A DNA stretch of 64,000 nt from Hexactinellida sp. DTS-2022 (taxonomy: Eukaryota > Porifera > Hexactinellida). The position numbers and the translations under genes were made by a program. Location: contig JAPNXP010000001.1 of assembly GCA_028753945.1 (NCBI GenBank), forward strand, positions 14,932,501 to 14,996,500. The letters run 5' to 3'. This document shows, one piece after another, positions 1 to 11,800 of this stretch (position 1 is its first letter; each line of letters opens with the position of its first letter). The notes under the pieces were generated by a model. It did no database searches. It had not been told where the DNA came from and was given only the letters and a program-made list of their open reading frames with translations.

Positions 1-265
1 AAGTAGATATAGCGATTCACTTGAGACAATAGTATAATCTGCGTAGTAGTTTACTGATACTTAGCAGCACTGGGCGTTCCAATCCATTTCAAAGTGAGAC
101 CTGTTAATACGAGTGTAATAAATAATACTGCGGTGTATATGAATAGAATCGATTGGATAAATAAATAAATAAAAGAGTCAATTCAACATACATTATAACT
201 ACACAAGCACACAAACTAAAAGATATAGAAAGATTCAATCCAAATAAAGAAACCAGACATCATGG

Positions 266-1501
266 TTAGAACATCTGAATACAATGTTCAGGGTTTCGAG
301 ACACAACTATAACTCTACCTTCTCTATCCATAGCTATCCCAGTAGGATAGATAAGGTCTCCTCTTCCCTCTCCTCTCTTCCAAAACTTGTGTAACAGTTT
401 TCCGCTGCTAGAGAATATCACAACAGAATGAGCTGAAAAGTCAGTGAATAGAATATTGCAATCTCTGTCGAGACAGAAGTAACAAGGGTGAATCACCTGC
501 TTACCTTCTCCTCGTGGTATTATCTCCCTAATCAGTTGACGAGAGTAGTCATAGAAACGAATGCATGGATTTCCAAGTGTCAGTACAACAATATTCTGTG
601 GAGTTAGCTTGATATCAAAGGGACTGTTACTATCAGGAATAAACGAATTGAAAGTCAAATCCAAATTCAAACATTGAACGCGATTGTTGTTCACGTCACA
701 AATGTAAATTTGATTATTCACAGTTGATACAGCTACCCCTTTTGGATATTGAAATTCCAGTTCTTTCTCTCCTCCTCTCCCAACTGACTGTATGTATCTA
801 CCTTCGGTAGAGTATACAGTGAGAGAATTAGTTCCATACTGTGTGACGTAGACTTTGTTAAGATGGATACAGATACCAAATGGTTCATTCATCTCTTCAC
901 TGAAAGTCAATAAGGATTCTAAAGATTCACTAAAGACTTGTACTCGATTATTATCTCCATCACAAATATATATATTCTTCGTGTCAGAGTCAATAGCAAT
1001 TGAACGGGGACAGTAGAACTCTCCAGGAGTTGAAGAGGTCTTCTCTCTATGTTTCCCAGCTACCTTTATAGGATTTCCTTTCTCTTTGTAGTCCGCTTCT
1101 CCTCTCACTCGAATCGATCCTGTCCTACTCAGTATTCCTTCTAGGTTTGTATCCCACTCCAGCTCCACTCGTCTCATCCTATCTCTAGCTGTCTCCAGAC
1201 TAGCTTCTAGCTCTCTCATGCGGGCATCCAGTAGAGCCACACTCTGTTCGAGGATCTCTTGATTTTCGTTTTCTGTAAGGGTCGCAATGTTTTGCTCTTT
1301 CGTTATTCTCAGCTGATTAATCTGTTTACCAACTCCCTCTCCCCTGTAGACATCCTCCAGCTGCTGCAGCTCTGACAGCAGTGCTGTCTCTCTCTCTCGC
1401 AGCACCTGATGAGCTCTGGCTACTCTCCCCCGTAGCTCTACTCGCACCCTCTCTATCTGTGTCAGGAATGGACTCCCTACTGGCACATTAGCACTAGCCA
1501 T
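266..1501 (-). CDS. Coiled-coil plus NHL-repeat protein (TRIM2/3/71-like without RING or B-box)
   Basis: A 411-residue protein read on the minus strand. Residues about 12-120 are charged and heptad-like, typical of a coiled coil. Residues about 160-411 form NHL-type beta-propeller blades, with repeated segments such as CPRSIAID, YICDGDNNRVQVF, YPKGVAV and YPTGIAMDREGRVIV. No RING or B-box precedes the coiled coil, so an E3-ligase role cannot be claimed; the layout is TRIM-NHL-like but truncated at the front. The open frame extends 8 codons upstream to a TTG. I chose the ATG at 1501 because it is the first Met and has A at -3 and G at +4. Only 27 bp separate this ATG from a Helitron-like element, so the promoter or 5' UTR must be extremely short, lie inside the repeat, or be reached by splicing. 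Coiled-coil/NHL genes are strongly expanded in sponges (family knowledge). Ligand and function are unknown. Confidence 0.85.
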   Translation of the reverse strand: MASANVPVGSPFLTQIERVRVELRGRVARAHQVLRERETALLSELQQLEDVYRGEGVGKQINQLRITKEQNIATLTENENQEILEQSVALLDARMRELEASLETARDRMRRVELEWDTNLEGILSRTGSIRVRGEADYKEKGNPIKVAGKHREKTSSTPGEFYCPRSIAIDSDTKNIYICDGDNNRVQVFSESLESLLTFSEEMNEPFGICIHLNKVYVTQYGTNSLTVYSTEGRYIQSVGRGGEKELEFQYPKGVAVSTVNNQIYICDVNNNRVQCLNLDLTFNSFIPDSNSPFDIKLTPQNIVVLTLGNPCIRFYDYSRQLIREIIPRGEGKQVIHPCYFCLDRDCNILFTDFSAHSVVIFSSSGKLLHKFWKRGEGRGDLIYPTGIAMDREGRVIVVSRNPEHCIQMF

Positions 1502-1678
1502 CTTGTGTAACTTGATTCCTAGCAAATATCTATATTATTAAATCTCGATTGTTGTGTGTTTGTGTGTGTGTTTGTTTGTCCGGATTGTATTAAAGTGATG
1601 GGGGATAAGAAACCGCAATTAATATTGGGATATAAACTAACTTTCAAATGTTATAATTGGTAAACAAATGTTATAATA

Positions 1679-2340
1679 GGTAAACAAGTATGCTGAACAC
1701 GAATTTCGCATTTATAAATTTATGATATGAATATTTATTGTTGTTGTTTACACAAAATAGGTAAACAAATTTATGAAAATTCAAAATCAACCTAGAAGTT
1801 AGCTTTCAACGGGTATTATAGGTAAACAAGTATGCTAAACACGAATTTCGCATTTATAAATTTATGATATGAATATTTATTGTTGTTGTTTACACAAAAT
1901 AGGTAAACAAATTTATGAAAATTCAAAATCAACCTAGAAGTTAGCTTTCAACGGGTATTATAGGTAAACAAGTATGCTAAACACGAATTTCGCATTTATA
2001 AATTTATAATATAAATATTTGTTGTTGTTGTTGACACAAAATAGGTAAACAAATTTATGAAAATTCAAAATCAACCTAGAAGTTAGCTTTCAACGGATAT
2101 TATAGGTAAACAATTGTGCTTAACACGAATTTCGCGTTTATAAATTTCTAATATGAATAATTGTTGTTGTTGTTGACACAAAATAGGTACACAAATTTAT
2201 GAAAATTCAAAATCAACCTAGAAGTTAGCTTTCAACGGGTATTATAGGTAAACAAGTATGCTGAACACGAATTTCGCATTTATAAAATTCTAATATGAGT
2301 ATTTGTTGTTGTTGTTGTTGTTTACACAGATAGGTAAACA
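1679..2340 (+). repeat. Core tandem array, 142-bp unit, about 4.6 copies
   Basis: The phrase GGTAAACAAGTATGCT (with small changes) starts at 1679, 1821, 1963, 2105 and 2247, a period of exactly 142 bp each time. Each unit also contains a (TTG)n tract and the phrase CAACCTAGAAGTTAGC. Units differ by only a few substitutions, pointing to recent amplification or homogenisation. Confidence 0.92.
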
Positions 2341-2370
2341 AATTAATGAAAATTCAAAATCATAACGTCG

Positions 2371-2480
2371 CTTTCTACCATTTCCATGGTAGAAAGTGTG
2401 AGGAGTAAGGCCGCATAGCGGCCGTTAACTTGAGGTGCGTAGCACCGATCTGTCGCAAAGCGACCGAGACCGAAGGGCTC
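2371..2480 (+). other. Cluster of five consecutive mini-hairpins at the 3' end of the Helitron-like element
   Basis: Hairpins follow one another. At 2371-2396 there is a 10-bp stem (CTTTCTACCA) with a 6-nt loop. At 2409-2423, GGCCGC pairs around ATA. At 2434-2446, GGTGC pairs around GTA. At 2452-2464, GTCGC pairs around AAA. At 2466-2480, GAGACC pairs imperfectly around GAA. The same series is kept in the inverted copy at 21200-21315. In Helitrons a 3' hairpin marks the termination end; five in a row is unusual. Confidence 0.85.
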
Positions 2481-2484
2481 GTTA

Positions 2485-3127
2485 TTTGAGTATTCCCATC
2501 AGTACCAGATATACATACTAAGTTACGATTATTCAATTCAGCCTAATTCCTAGTAAACTTAATCTACTAAAGCGGACAGAAGTATTTGAACCACTCTATG
2601 GATAATTACTGCTAATTTTCATATTTAGCTTTAGTGGTTGTGTAGCTAATTTCGCTCATTAAGTGCAAGTATTCCATTTTTCACGTTAGATAAATTATCA
2701 TTACAATCTAGGACTTGGAACTAACAAAATACTTAATATTCAGTATTGTCTAGTTATCTTGTCGAATATGAGGGACCTAAATATTCACTTTTCAAGCTTG
2801 TAGAAGAATAGAAAAACAAACTACTGAAATAGTTCATATCACGCAATAAAGTTGAATGCCTATTAGCTATTCGTACAGTTTATTATCGACTGCACGAATG
2901 GCTAATAGGCGTTCTCTTCTTCAAAACTCTAAAATATATCGAAATATCGATGTGACTTATTCCGAGATTATACTATTGATCAGTTCGCTTCATTCACATT
3001 CACTCTGTACTGTTATGCTGCAACAAAAACCCATATGATGGAAGTAAGAAGACAGGTTTTTCTCAAATACAGAAGACACCAACTTCAGGAACCTATATCC
3101 TATGCATCAGTAGAATTACTACCGTTT
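2485..3127. other. AT-rich spacer without a recognised gene
   Basis: No credible coding region. An inverted repeat at 2856-2911 (GCCTATTAGC...GCTAATAGGC, extended by TATTCGT/ACGAATG) forms a possible hairpin. A short stretch near 2575 (GGACAGAAGTATTTGAACCA) resembles Tc1-type ends seen again near 35590 and 49205. Confidence 0.5.
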
Positions 3128-3278
3128 CAGGAGCGTAGACTCGGGAGAGGGAATGGTAGGGTCTATAAGTGGTAGACACTTTTGCCGGAATTTGAATTAT
3201 GAGTAATAGAAATACTACCTCTTGTAAAGTATGCATTTGGCCATGGCCCTACCAACCTTACCAGAGCCTACGCTTATG
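3128..3278. mobile_element. hAT-like MITE, family 'CAGG-GCGTAGAC' (copy 1)
   Basis: Inverted ends CAGGAGCGTAGACTC and, reversed, CATAAGCGTAGGCTC bound a 151-bp non-coding body that also has TGGTAGGG near each end. A second copy lies at 27940-28124. The CAGG end resembles hAT termini. Confidence 0.65.
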
Positions 3279-3358
3279 CGGTTTGTATTTAGTTAAATAC
3301 AAGCTGTATTTAGTTTGTAATTAAATTGCTTTGTTTATGAGAACTAATCTATACTTAT

Positions 3359-3677
3359 CATAGGCGCCAAGTTTGGGGTTTGGGGTTTTGGGGGCCCCGC
3401 CCCCCCCATATTGCTGATTTGGGGGCTGGGGGGTCACTGGGAGGGACCTCCCGGACCTTTCGGTGGATTTAATTTTTGTACGAAAGTGGTCCTTTTTATC
3501 GACCAAGGCATGATAGAGGGTGAGAATCACGTTTGTTTATCAATATATCCAGATTTTGTTTCTGAAGAAACAAATCTGGAAACATTTAGCAAACGTCCCA
3601 GTGCCCCCCCCCAAGACCCCCCCAAGGCTAGGCCCCCCCTCATCTTTGATTATATATTCCAAAACTTTACGCCTATG
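3359..3677. mobile_element. hAT-like MITE with perfect 8-bp target duplication ATACTTAT
   Basis: ATACTTAT occurs at 3351-3358 and again at 3678-3685. Between them the element starts CATAGGCG and ends CGCCTATG. The interior holds G-rich and C-rich runs and no gene. The perfect 8-bp duplication identifies a hAT-type insertion. Confidence 0.85.
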
Positions 3678-3844
3678 ATACTTATAGTCATGTTAGGTAT
3701 GCAAATTACATGATAATTACCATAATATTGTGTAATACTTGGAATTAATGCTATTTGATGAATTAGTCAGTTATTGTGTGCTCAATGCAAATTATGCAAT
3801 GGATACCTTATTTACTCAATACTATATAAGCTATCCATATAAGG

Positions 3845-3893
3845 CAGTGGTTCCCAACCTGGGGTCCACGGTTGAAAAGGTTGGGAATCGATG
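3845..3893. mobile_element. Miniature hAT hairpin, 'CAGTGGTTCCCAACC' family (copy 1)
   Basis: A 49-bp element made almost only of its inverted ends (CAGTGGTTCCCAACC and, reversed, CATCGATTCCCAACC) around GGGGTCCACGG. It is the same family as 4529-4600, which has a clear target duplication. Confidence 0.65.
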
Positions 3894-4113
3894 CCTAAGG
3901 GCTGTTTAAAAATAATTATCGCGAATAAATGCTAAATATACCCACACCTTCCTAAGAACTAAAACCCGGGAATAAATGCAAATCGAGTAAATACGGTATT
4001 ATTAATTAATGTACTATACTTTCGTTCACTTTGTTTAGCCTTTCCTAATTTAATTCTGATAATATCTTTATACTGACGAATGTTAGAAGTTGTAGACTGA
4101 TGTTAGATACTCA

Positions 4114-4400
4114 CATACCTGCCAACCCGTTCAGGGATTTTAACAATTTTAACCATTTTTCAGGGATTTATTACATTTCCACAGGGACTATAAGTTGGGA
4201 CAAATTACTAAATGCAAGTGTAATTCGTAATACCTAAAGAATATCTACACCCTAAAAATGTAGCATTTTGTGAAATTAACAGTTCCTATAGGTTTCCCTA
4301 GACAAGCGTGTGTAGCGAGCGAAAAATATTTTGGGATTGTGGACGATGTACCGGGGAAAATAGATCCCCGTATAGGGATATAATTCAAATAGGTTGCATC
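4114..4400. mobile_element. Partial MITE, 'CATACCTGCCAACC' family
   Basis: It starts CATACCTGCCAACCC followed by repeated CAGGGATTT segments, as at the left end of the complete element at 34912-35243. No matching right end is visible, so it is a truncated copy and the end coordinate is approximate. Confidence 0.4.
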
Positions 4401-4528
4401 AGTGTAGCATGTAGGTTAGTATATTTACAAATTTAGACCAGTAAATTAATTAAGTAATTCAAGATCAACCAAGATATCTCAACAAAACGAGAGCAAATAA
4501 TAATTTCATTTTATATCATCATTTAGGT

Positions 4529-4600
4529 AAGCGATTCCCAACCTTTTTCAACCGTGGACCCCCTATAGTCATTCTGTGGACCCCAGGTTGGGAACCACTG
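4529..4600. mobile_element. 72-bp hAT hairpin element with perfect 8-bp target duplication ATTTAGGT
   Basis: ATTTAGGT lies at 4521-4528 and 4601-4608, directly flanking a 72-bp element. One end reads AAGCGATTCCCAACC; the other, reversed, reads CAGTGGTTCCCAACC. It contains two GGGGTCCAC boxes and no coding. It is one of the smallest intact insertions in the window. Confidence 0.88.
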
Positions 4601-4608
4601 ATTTAGGT

Positions 4609-5848
4609 CGTATTGGAAATTAGTAATGGAGACCAAAGGAATTAGACTACCAACATTGAAAAATAGAAAAACAAGACTTAATGAGTTTTTTTGAATTTTA
4701 ATATACAAATGTTAATATCAGATCGCGGAGATTCTAAAGAAAAATCACTAACAATCACGGTTAGAAATGCCTATGGTTATACTATTTCAAAAGTTCCCTA
4801 GAGTTCGTACTAACGAGTCTACTGTAGATACGTTACGTATCTACAGTACTAATTGTTCATTACTAATTGTTCTAGATCATTTTGCCTTCTAAGATTTATT
4901 GCCCCCCCATTTAGGGTCTGTTGCCCCCCCCAAATTTAAAGTTTGTTACGCCACTGGATACGTATACAAGTATTTCATACATATCTTCACATATATACGT
5001 AGTCTACGTAAATGGCAGCACTAATCTAATCCCCTTCAAAGCCTTTGAGTAGTTAGTGACTTTGAGACCGGTTAATAAGTAATTGATAATTCGGATAAGA
5101 CGAACAGATTATACTATACTCTGGAGTTAGGGAATTAGGATCTTTCGATCAGAATCGCGATCATTTTTTGAGGATCGTGATTTGACCGTAAATCCTTTTA
5201 GAAACTAGGATCGTAATTGGATCATAGATTATCTAGCAAACGATCCCGATCCTTTTCTGAATATTATAAGCCAATTTACATTAGAATAAATGAATTTCTT
5301 AACCAATAATGGGGAAAACAAATATAATTATAATTTATTAGGACCATATATTTTGACATTTATTCGAGGAGACTTCTGGTCAACTATGGGAACAAAGTTG
5401 CTACATATTTATACTGCCAATATCTTCCTGATTGTAATATCACAGAAAGTCCTACCTGAAAAAAATACATATGAATAGAGTTGACTGTGCTTTCTATTCA
5501 ATACTATACTATTAGCTATAAATCAATGTATATCCATGGTATAATTGGTATAATGTATTGTATAGAATACAAGGGTATAATTCTAACACATATTGACACA
5601 TTAATTAAAACTAAAAAGAATAACAGGCGACATTAAAATATATATACTCATTATCAAATTGTAAGCATAATACAAGAAGGATCAAAGGCTGGTCCACTGT
5701 TCTCGATTGGCAGTGCACAAGTAAATAATTGCTGATTAAATCTAAGAATAATCAAACACAGATCACAACAATTAATTGACCGCTTTGCAACAATTACCAA
5801 GCATGTTTAAATTGGGTGAATAGGTCTGTGGGAGTGACATTATCATAA
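4609..5848. other. Spacer downstream of the myosin gene
   Basis: No gene seen. Around 4823-4847 a short palindrome (CTGTAGATACG/CGTATCTACAG) lies beside a fragment of the pogo-type end ACTAACGAG. At 5132-5265 the sequence is unusually rich in GATC and ATCC/GGAT motifs and looks like a degraded MITE. The rest is AT-rich and unremarkable. Confidence 0.5.
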
Positions 5849-8800
5849 CTATAAGAAATTATTTGTGTTTGCGTTTTCTTGTTGAAAAGTCCGTTTCTTT
5901 CTCTTCTCGCGTTTCTCTAGTAGCTTCCTTCGAGCCTCGGAGTCGGTGGAGATGGGTCTAGAAGAGATGGAGTTCTTCTTCGGGATGGCTGGCGGGGGCC
6001 CAGAGGGCTCGTCTGGGGGGTCAGTCGTCCCTGTCCGAGAGGACACGAATGAACTTACACTGTCCGTGTCGCTAAACTGTAGATCAGACTTGTTGCGTGA
6101 GTTGGCATCGGTAGCGACAACACTGGTCTTCTCGAGGGTAGACCGAATCCTGGAGCTAGCAGAGCTGTTAGGCCTGCTGCCCAGTCCGACCTTATTTAAC
6201 TCCTCGATAGAATCGTACTTGGAGATCAGCTCGCTCGTCCTGCTCACGGTAATATCCTCCATAACACTGTCCTTTGCAGGCCGCCTGCTCTGGGCCCGGG
6301 CCGGCAGGAAGTCCGTGGGGGAGTGTCGCGAGTGCGTGAGCAGAGAGTTGCCGCGGCCGTACAGCTCGTCCTCAGTCAGGTGCGGCAGTCTGCGGTTAGT
6401 GTTGTTGGTGACGTCATAGTCGTGTCTGCTGCTGCTGCGGCTGTGCGAGCTGCGAACCGACATGCTGTCGTCCGAGTCTACCAGGTCTGACGAGGTGTGT
6501 TTGTGGTTGGAATGCCGCGGGATATCAAAGTCGTTATCTATCTGGTGCAGGCCCAGAGTGGAGTTACGGGCGTAGGGGAAGTGCCTTGATATCTGAGGGG
6601 ATTCCTCGAAAGAGGTGGACAGCTCGTCATCAATAGTCAGGTCCTCATCGAAGTCAGTCTCCATTGTCTTCTTGAGTTTATCAGCCCGTTGGTTCAGGGA
6701 CCTTAGCTGGTCGCTCTTCTCCTCCAGCTCCTGTTCGTTCTCACTCAGCTGTCTCTCGGCTTCTCGCTTCTTCTTGAGGGCCAGCTCCTCGCGCTCCTCC
6801 GCCTCCTGCAGAGACGCGCGCAGCTTCTTTATATCCGTGAGCAGCTTCTTGCTCTGGTCGTGCTCCTTCAGCTGCTCCAGCTCGCTATGCAGCTTGTCGT
6901 GGTTGGACTGGAGACGATGGTTCGTCTTCTCCAGTCTCTTCTTATGGTTGCTCTCCTGCTCCACCTTGAGTTCCAGCTCCCGGACCTTGCCCTCGCTGGC
7001 TGGGTTGCTTAGCTTTCGCTTGGAATCAGTTTCTTTCTTCAGCTGCTGCTCCATATCGTACAGCTTCGCTTCGAGTCTCTTCTTCTCGCCCTCTAGCGAT
7101 ATGATGCTCTCCTGCAGACTAGATATCTCGGTTTGGGACAGCCTCAGCTGCTGGGCAATACCGCTATGCTTCAGACGCTCCTCTTTATAGTCCTCATCCA
7201 GTTCCTCCAGCTGTGTCTCTGCGTCCTCCTTGCCGCGCGTCGCCTCGGCCAGCTGCTTTCCGAGGTCCAGAGAGCTCATCTGCGACTTCTCGCAGCTGTC
7301 CTTGTACTCCTCCATCTCCTGGTTCAGGTTGCGCAGCTTGCGAGTCAGCACCTGCACCTGCGTCTGTCCCTCCTCCACCTGACTAACGCCGCTCTTGCAG
7401 GCGGCCTTAGCCTTCTGGCACTTGTCCCTCTCTCCCTTCAGCTCCGACTGCGCGTCGTCTAGCAGGGCGCGTGTTAGTATCAGCTTCTTCCGCAGCTTCT
7501 GCATGGCCACCGAGTCGAAGGAAGGCTCGGACCTGAGCTGCTGCAGCTCTATCTCCATGTCCCGCTTGTTGCGCAGGAGCGCGCTCTTGTCCTCTCTCTC
7601 CTCCTCGATCTGCTGCTCCAGGTTCTTAACCTTCTTGTGGTGCGAGGCACGCGTCTTCTCCATCTCCTCCTCCATAGCCTCTGTGTCCCGCATGTTCTGT
7701 CTGCGGACGGTCTGTATCTCCAGCTCGATGCGCTGCTTCTCCTGTCCCACGCGCTCCGACTGCAGACTCAGCTCGTCCCGCTCCTCCTCCAGGTCTGCCA
7801 GCTGCAGCTCCAGCGCGTTCTTGCCCCGCCGGAGCTCCGAGAGCTCGTGCTGCTCGTTGGTAGCGTGTGCGCTGCTGGACAGCTGCATGTCTTCGTTGCT
7901 CTTCTTCAGCTTGTTGCGCTGCTCCTCCAGACTCTTGTACTCGCCGCGGAGACTCTCCGCCTCCACCTCCAGCCCCGCCTTCTCGCGCGTCAGCTTGTCC
8001 CGGGCCTGCTTCTCGGAGGCTATAGCCTCTCTGGCGGTCGAGAGCTCGGTCTCGTGTCGCCGCTGTCTCTTGTCCAGCTCAGAGTACTTGCTGGCTTGCT
8101 CCTCACCGTGGATACGCGCGTCCGTGAGCTCAGAATTGACTTTGTTGAATCTCCGCCGGAACTGCTCCAGACCGCCGCTGAAGTCGTCCCGCTCCTTCTC
8201 GATGGCTTTCAGCTGCGACTCGAGTTTCTTCTTCCGAATGGACGCCTCCTCCAGCTCTATCTTGTACTGAGAGAGTTTCTGTTTCAGCGCCTCCACCTCC
8301 TCCTGGTCCGGGGCCCCGCCCAGCGTGACGTCACCGCTATAGCTAGTCCTGACCGCCAGCTTAGCATTCTCCTCTTTGAGAGCCTCGGAGTTGGCCGCTG
8401 CGGTCTGCAGACTCTTCTGCAGAGACTGCATGCTCTCTCGCTGCTCCCGATTAGCCAGCTCCAGGTTGGAGAGCTGGTACTGCAGCTCCTGACTGCTGGC
8501 CGACTCCACGCCCAGGTCCTGCGTCAGAGCCACGATCCTCTCGTCAAGACCGTGTTCGTTCTCGATCTTAGCGTTAAGCTCCCGCTCCGTGTGCTCCAGC
8601 TTCTGAGATAGGGAGTCTAGCTTGTCTCTCAACTTCCGGTTCTCGTCCTCAGACTTCTTCATCTCCAGCATGGGCTTCATCTCGTTCATAAGGTCCCACC
8701 ACAAGGACCCTTTCAGGTCGAAGAACACCTTCACATTCCTCTGGATGCACTTTATCGCCAGCTCCTGCACCTTGAGGTCCTTGAAGTGCTCTCTCGTCAG

Positions 8801-11800
8801 ATACCCCCGACACAGGGCCTGGAGGTTCACGAGGGTGTGGTTGGTCCTGTCCTCCAGAACAGAGTTAATCTGGTGGAGAGTCCCTACTCGGAAGAATATC
8901 TTCGACTGTCCCAGTTTATACTTTAGCTTGTCTAGCTCTAGGAATTTCTCCAGCAGCTCTCTCGCGTGTTCCTTCTGACTTGTGTACTCACTCACCCGTC
9001 CCTGCTCCAGGATACAGAATCTACGTAGGAATTCGGCGTAATGCATCATCTCCGGATAGCCCTGTTTGAATATACGCGTGGCTTTAAGCAGCTCTCCTGC
9101 CTTGAGCTGCTTGCGTACGAATGGAATATTGAAGTCGTCGATAGGCACATTGAACTCGTTAGCGTTTGAGCCGAGAGGCAGGCTCTCGGGCGGGTGCGGG
9201 ACTATACAGCAAATGAAGAACTGGTTCGACTTTCTAATCTCGTCCATGATGAAGTCCAGATAGAACTTAGTGAGGAGAGGAACCGAGCTCTTCTTAGAGG
9301 AGGAGGGAACCCCCGGGAGCACCTGGCTCTTGCGCCGCGTGTTGTAGCGCTTGGAGAGAGGCCCGTCCTGCGAACTCAGGTTAAGCGAGGCGGCCGCTAT
9401 GCCCTTCCCCTGGAAGATAGCGGCTATAGGGGGGCGCTTCGAGGAGGATAGGATGGCCGGCACGGAGCGGATGGAGTGGTTCTCTCTGACTCGCTCCAGC
9501 CAGTTGGTGACGTTATAGGTCACGGGGTAACTGTTCTGGAAATGCGCGATCAGGAACTTGTTCTCCCCGTACACCAGGAGGGGAGGGGCCACCCGGGAGT
9601 GCGAGTGCGATTGGGAGCTCGCTTTGAAGTTAGTCTTGATCTGCTCTATGAGAATCTGGTCAGAAGAGCCCGGGTAGGAGGACTCCTCGTCCAGGATCCA
9701 GAAGAGACCCTTGCTGTCGGGCGGCTCGCTACGAGACAGGTCAGTAGAGTATTTGGGATGAGACGCGTTCTTATCGATAGCGTCTATGATGCGCAGCGGA
9801 CTCATGGGGGTCTCCGAGAATGTCCATGGTACCTCCTCCTCCATATACCTGTCCAGCTCACGAGTGAATGAGTAGTCGAAGAATAGCATCTGGAGTCGCT
9901 CCTGCGTGTAGTTGTGACAGAGGTCGTCAAACGAGGCTGTCTCCGAGGCGGAGCTGTAGTTCTGGAACCCGGGCGTGTCCAGGATGTTTATCGAGGTCAC
10001 GTTAGTCTTGTTGTGCGAGCTGGCCCCCTTGAGAGCTCTGTTTATAAGCAGCACCATTGCGTGAAACGCGTGCTCATACAGTCCTATCATGAACCACTTA
10101 ACAGCAGCCTGTGCCCGGGCCCCCGGGGCCTGCGCCCCCGCAGAGCTGTTGGAGCTGAGAGAGGCGGAGGGGGAGTTAACCCCGGAGCTGCTGGAGTAGC
10201 TAGCTCGCCCTGTGTTCATGTGGTAGAAGAGCTCTTGCTGTAGGGTGTCTACGTTAGTGCCCAGCGTGGTGGCCGCGTTCTGGGCAGCCACCGGGTCGTT
10301 GAACTTACCGGTGCCCTTAGGCGTGGCGGTCCCGCCCGCGTGTCCCAAGTGGTACACCGCGGCCAGGAGGCTCCAAATGCCGCGAGCCTCCTCCTCGGTT
10401 ATTCCGAGGTACTTTAGTGAGTGCTGAATGAGGTTCCAGAGGTAGTTGTACTCGGCGGAGTCGAGAGATATGTCGTCAAAGTTGAGGTGCGGTTTGTCGT
10501 GCGCGTAGTTCTGGTTGAGTAGCAGCTCTGCGCTCAGCTGCTCCTCGGCTGAGAAGTAGAGCTGGTAGAATATGTTGTAGTTCTGCTCCCCGGGGGGCGG
10601 GTCCACCACGCGGTTCCGCTCCAGCAGGTACGGCGTTATAACCGCAGAGACGAGGCGACCGAGGGAGTCGAACTGGAGAGAAGTGAAGTTCGTGAAGCGA
10701 GTAGCTTGTCCGTTTATACGCGTGGAGGCACTGCCCATAGACAGCAGTAGGACCTCGGCCGCTATGAACTTGTCGCTGTTCAGTTCGCTCTGTGGATAGG
10801 CCGCTACTGTGCTGAGATAGGCGAATAGAAAGCGGGCGTTGTACGTCTTGCCGGACCCCGAGGTGCCCTGCAGTATGAATGTCTGGTCCTGTCGGGAGAA
10901 TCTCATCTCCGTGTACGCGGTCTGAGCTACGGAGAATATATGCGGCGGCATATCGTCCTTCTGGCAGCCACGGAACATCTCTATGACTCTCTCGCTGTAG
11001 CACTTAAGCTCCCGGATTGGGTTTATAACAATCAGGTGTCGGCCTGCGTATGTATGCACCAGAGAATTAGCGTAGCGAGTACGTAGCACATGCAGACAGT
11101 TCGTCTCGTTGAGATAGGTCAGTTCTGCCAGATTCTCTATCCCGTGCACTATGTTCTGTGCCGGAGACACATCGTCCTGGTCCACAGACAGCACGTGTCC
11201 CGTGTCTATAACCTTAACCCGGTATCCGTCCATTAGCCCCGAGGTGCTACGCTTCAGGTCGTTATACCTGCCCAGTCCGACCAGACTGCCCGTAGATCCG
11301 GACGCAGGCTCCTCTACGGGCACCACCCCGCAGTAGCCCTCCTTGTGCACCAGCCAGTGCAGCCCCGGGGTGTCCGCCGGCTCCAGGATTGCGCTCCGCA
11401 GTCGCAGCGCGGACTTCTTCTGCATGCGCCCTATGAAGTTGGAGTGTACAGTGCGTTGGTGGAAGCTCTTTCGGCGGTGCGGCGCGGCGGTTGAGGTCTT
11501 CCGTCCCTGGTTAGTGGGCGGGACCAGCGCCCCTCGAATGGCCAGCTCGTACAACTCCGGGGGGGCCACAACCTGGAGCTCGACGGAGTCGCCGCACTTT
11601 CGTATTATGTCGACTACCTGGTCGTGCGTGCTCTGCTCCACGTTATAGCTGTTCACCTCTACCAGTCGGTCCCCGGATATCAGCCCGTTCTGTGTTGTGT
11701 TGGTGTTGCGTGGCTCCAGGATGTGGTAGGGGATCTCGTCCGGGTCGCAGCGGTTCATAGAGAAGCCGAAGTCCCCCGTTGGGCTCTTGTATAGGACCAC

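Larger units (their letters stand above)
1529..2484 (+). mobile_element. Helitron/Helentron-like non-autonomous element with central tandem repeats (copy 1)
   Basis: The element begins TCTATATTATTAAATC followed by a TG/TTTG-rich tract, as Helitron 5' ends do. It carries a tandem array in its centre and ends in a cluster of small hairpins, closing GGGCTCGTTA. The same two termini, in opposite orientation, bound a longer copy at 21200-22578, which fixes the ends. There is no coding capacity and no target-site duplication. The plan (TC start, core tandem repeats, terminal hairpins) resembles HINE/DINE-1 and bivalve pearl elements. The exact superfamily is inferred. Confidence 0.7.

Noticed and set aside
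6600-8980. Long plus-strand frames opposite the myosin coiled coil
   Set aside because: Ser/Leu-rich shadows created by GC-rich, Glu/Lys/Leu-rich coding on the minus strand; no start context or domain.
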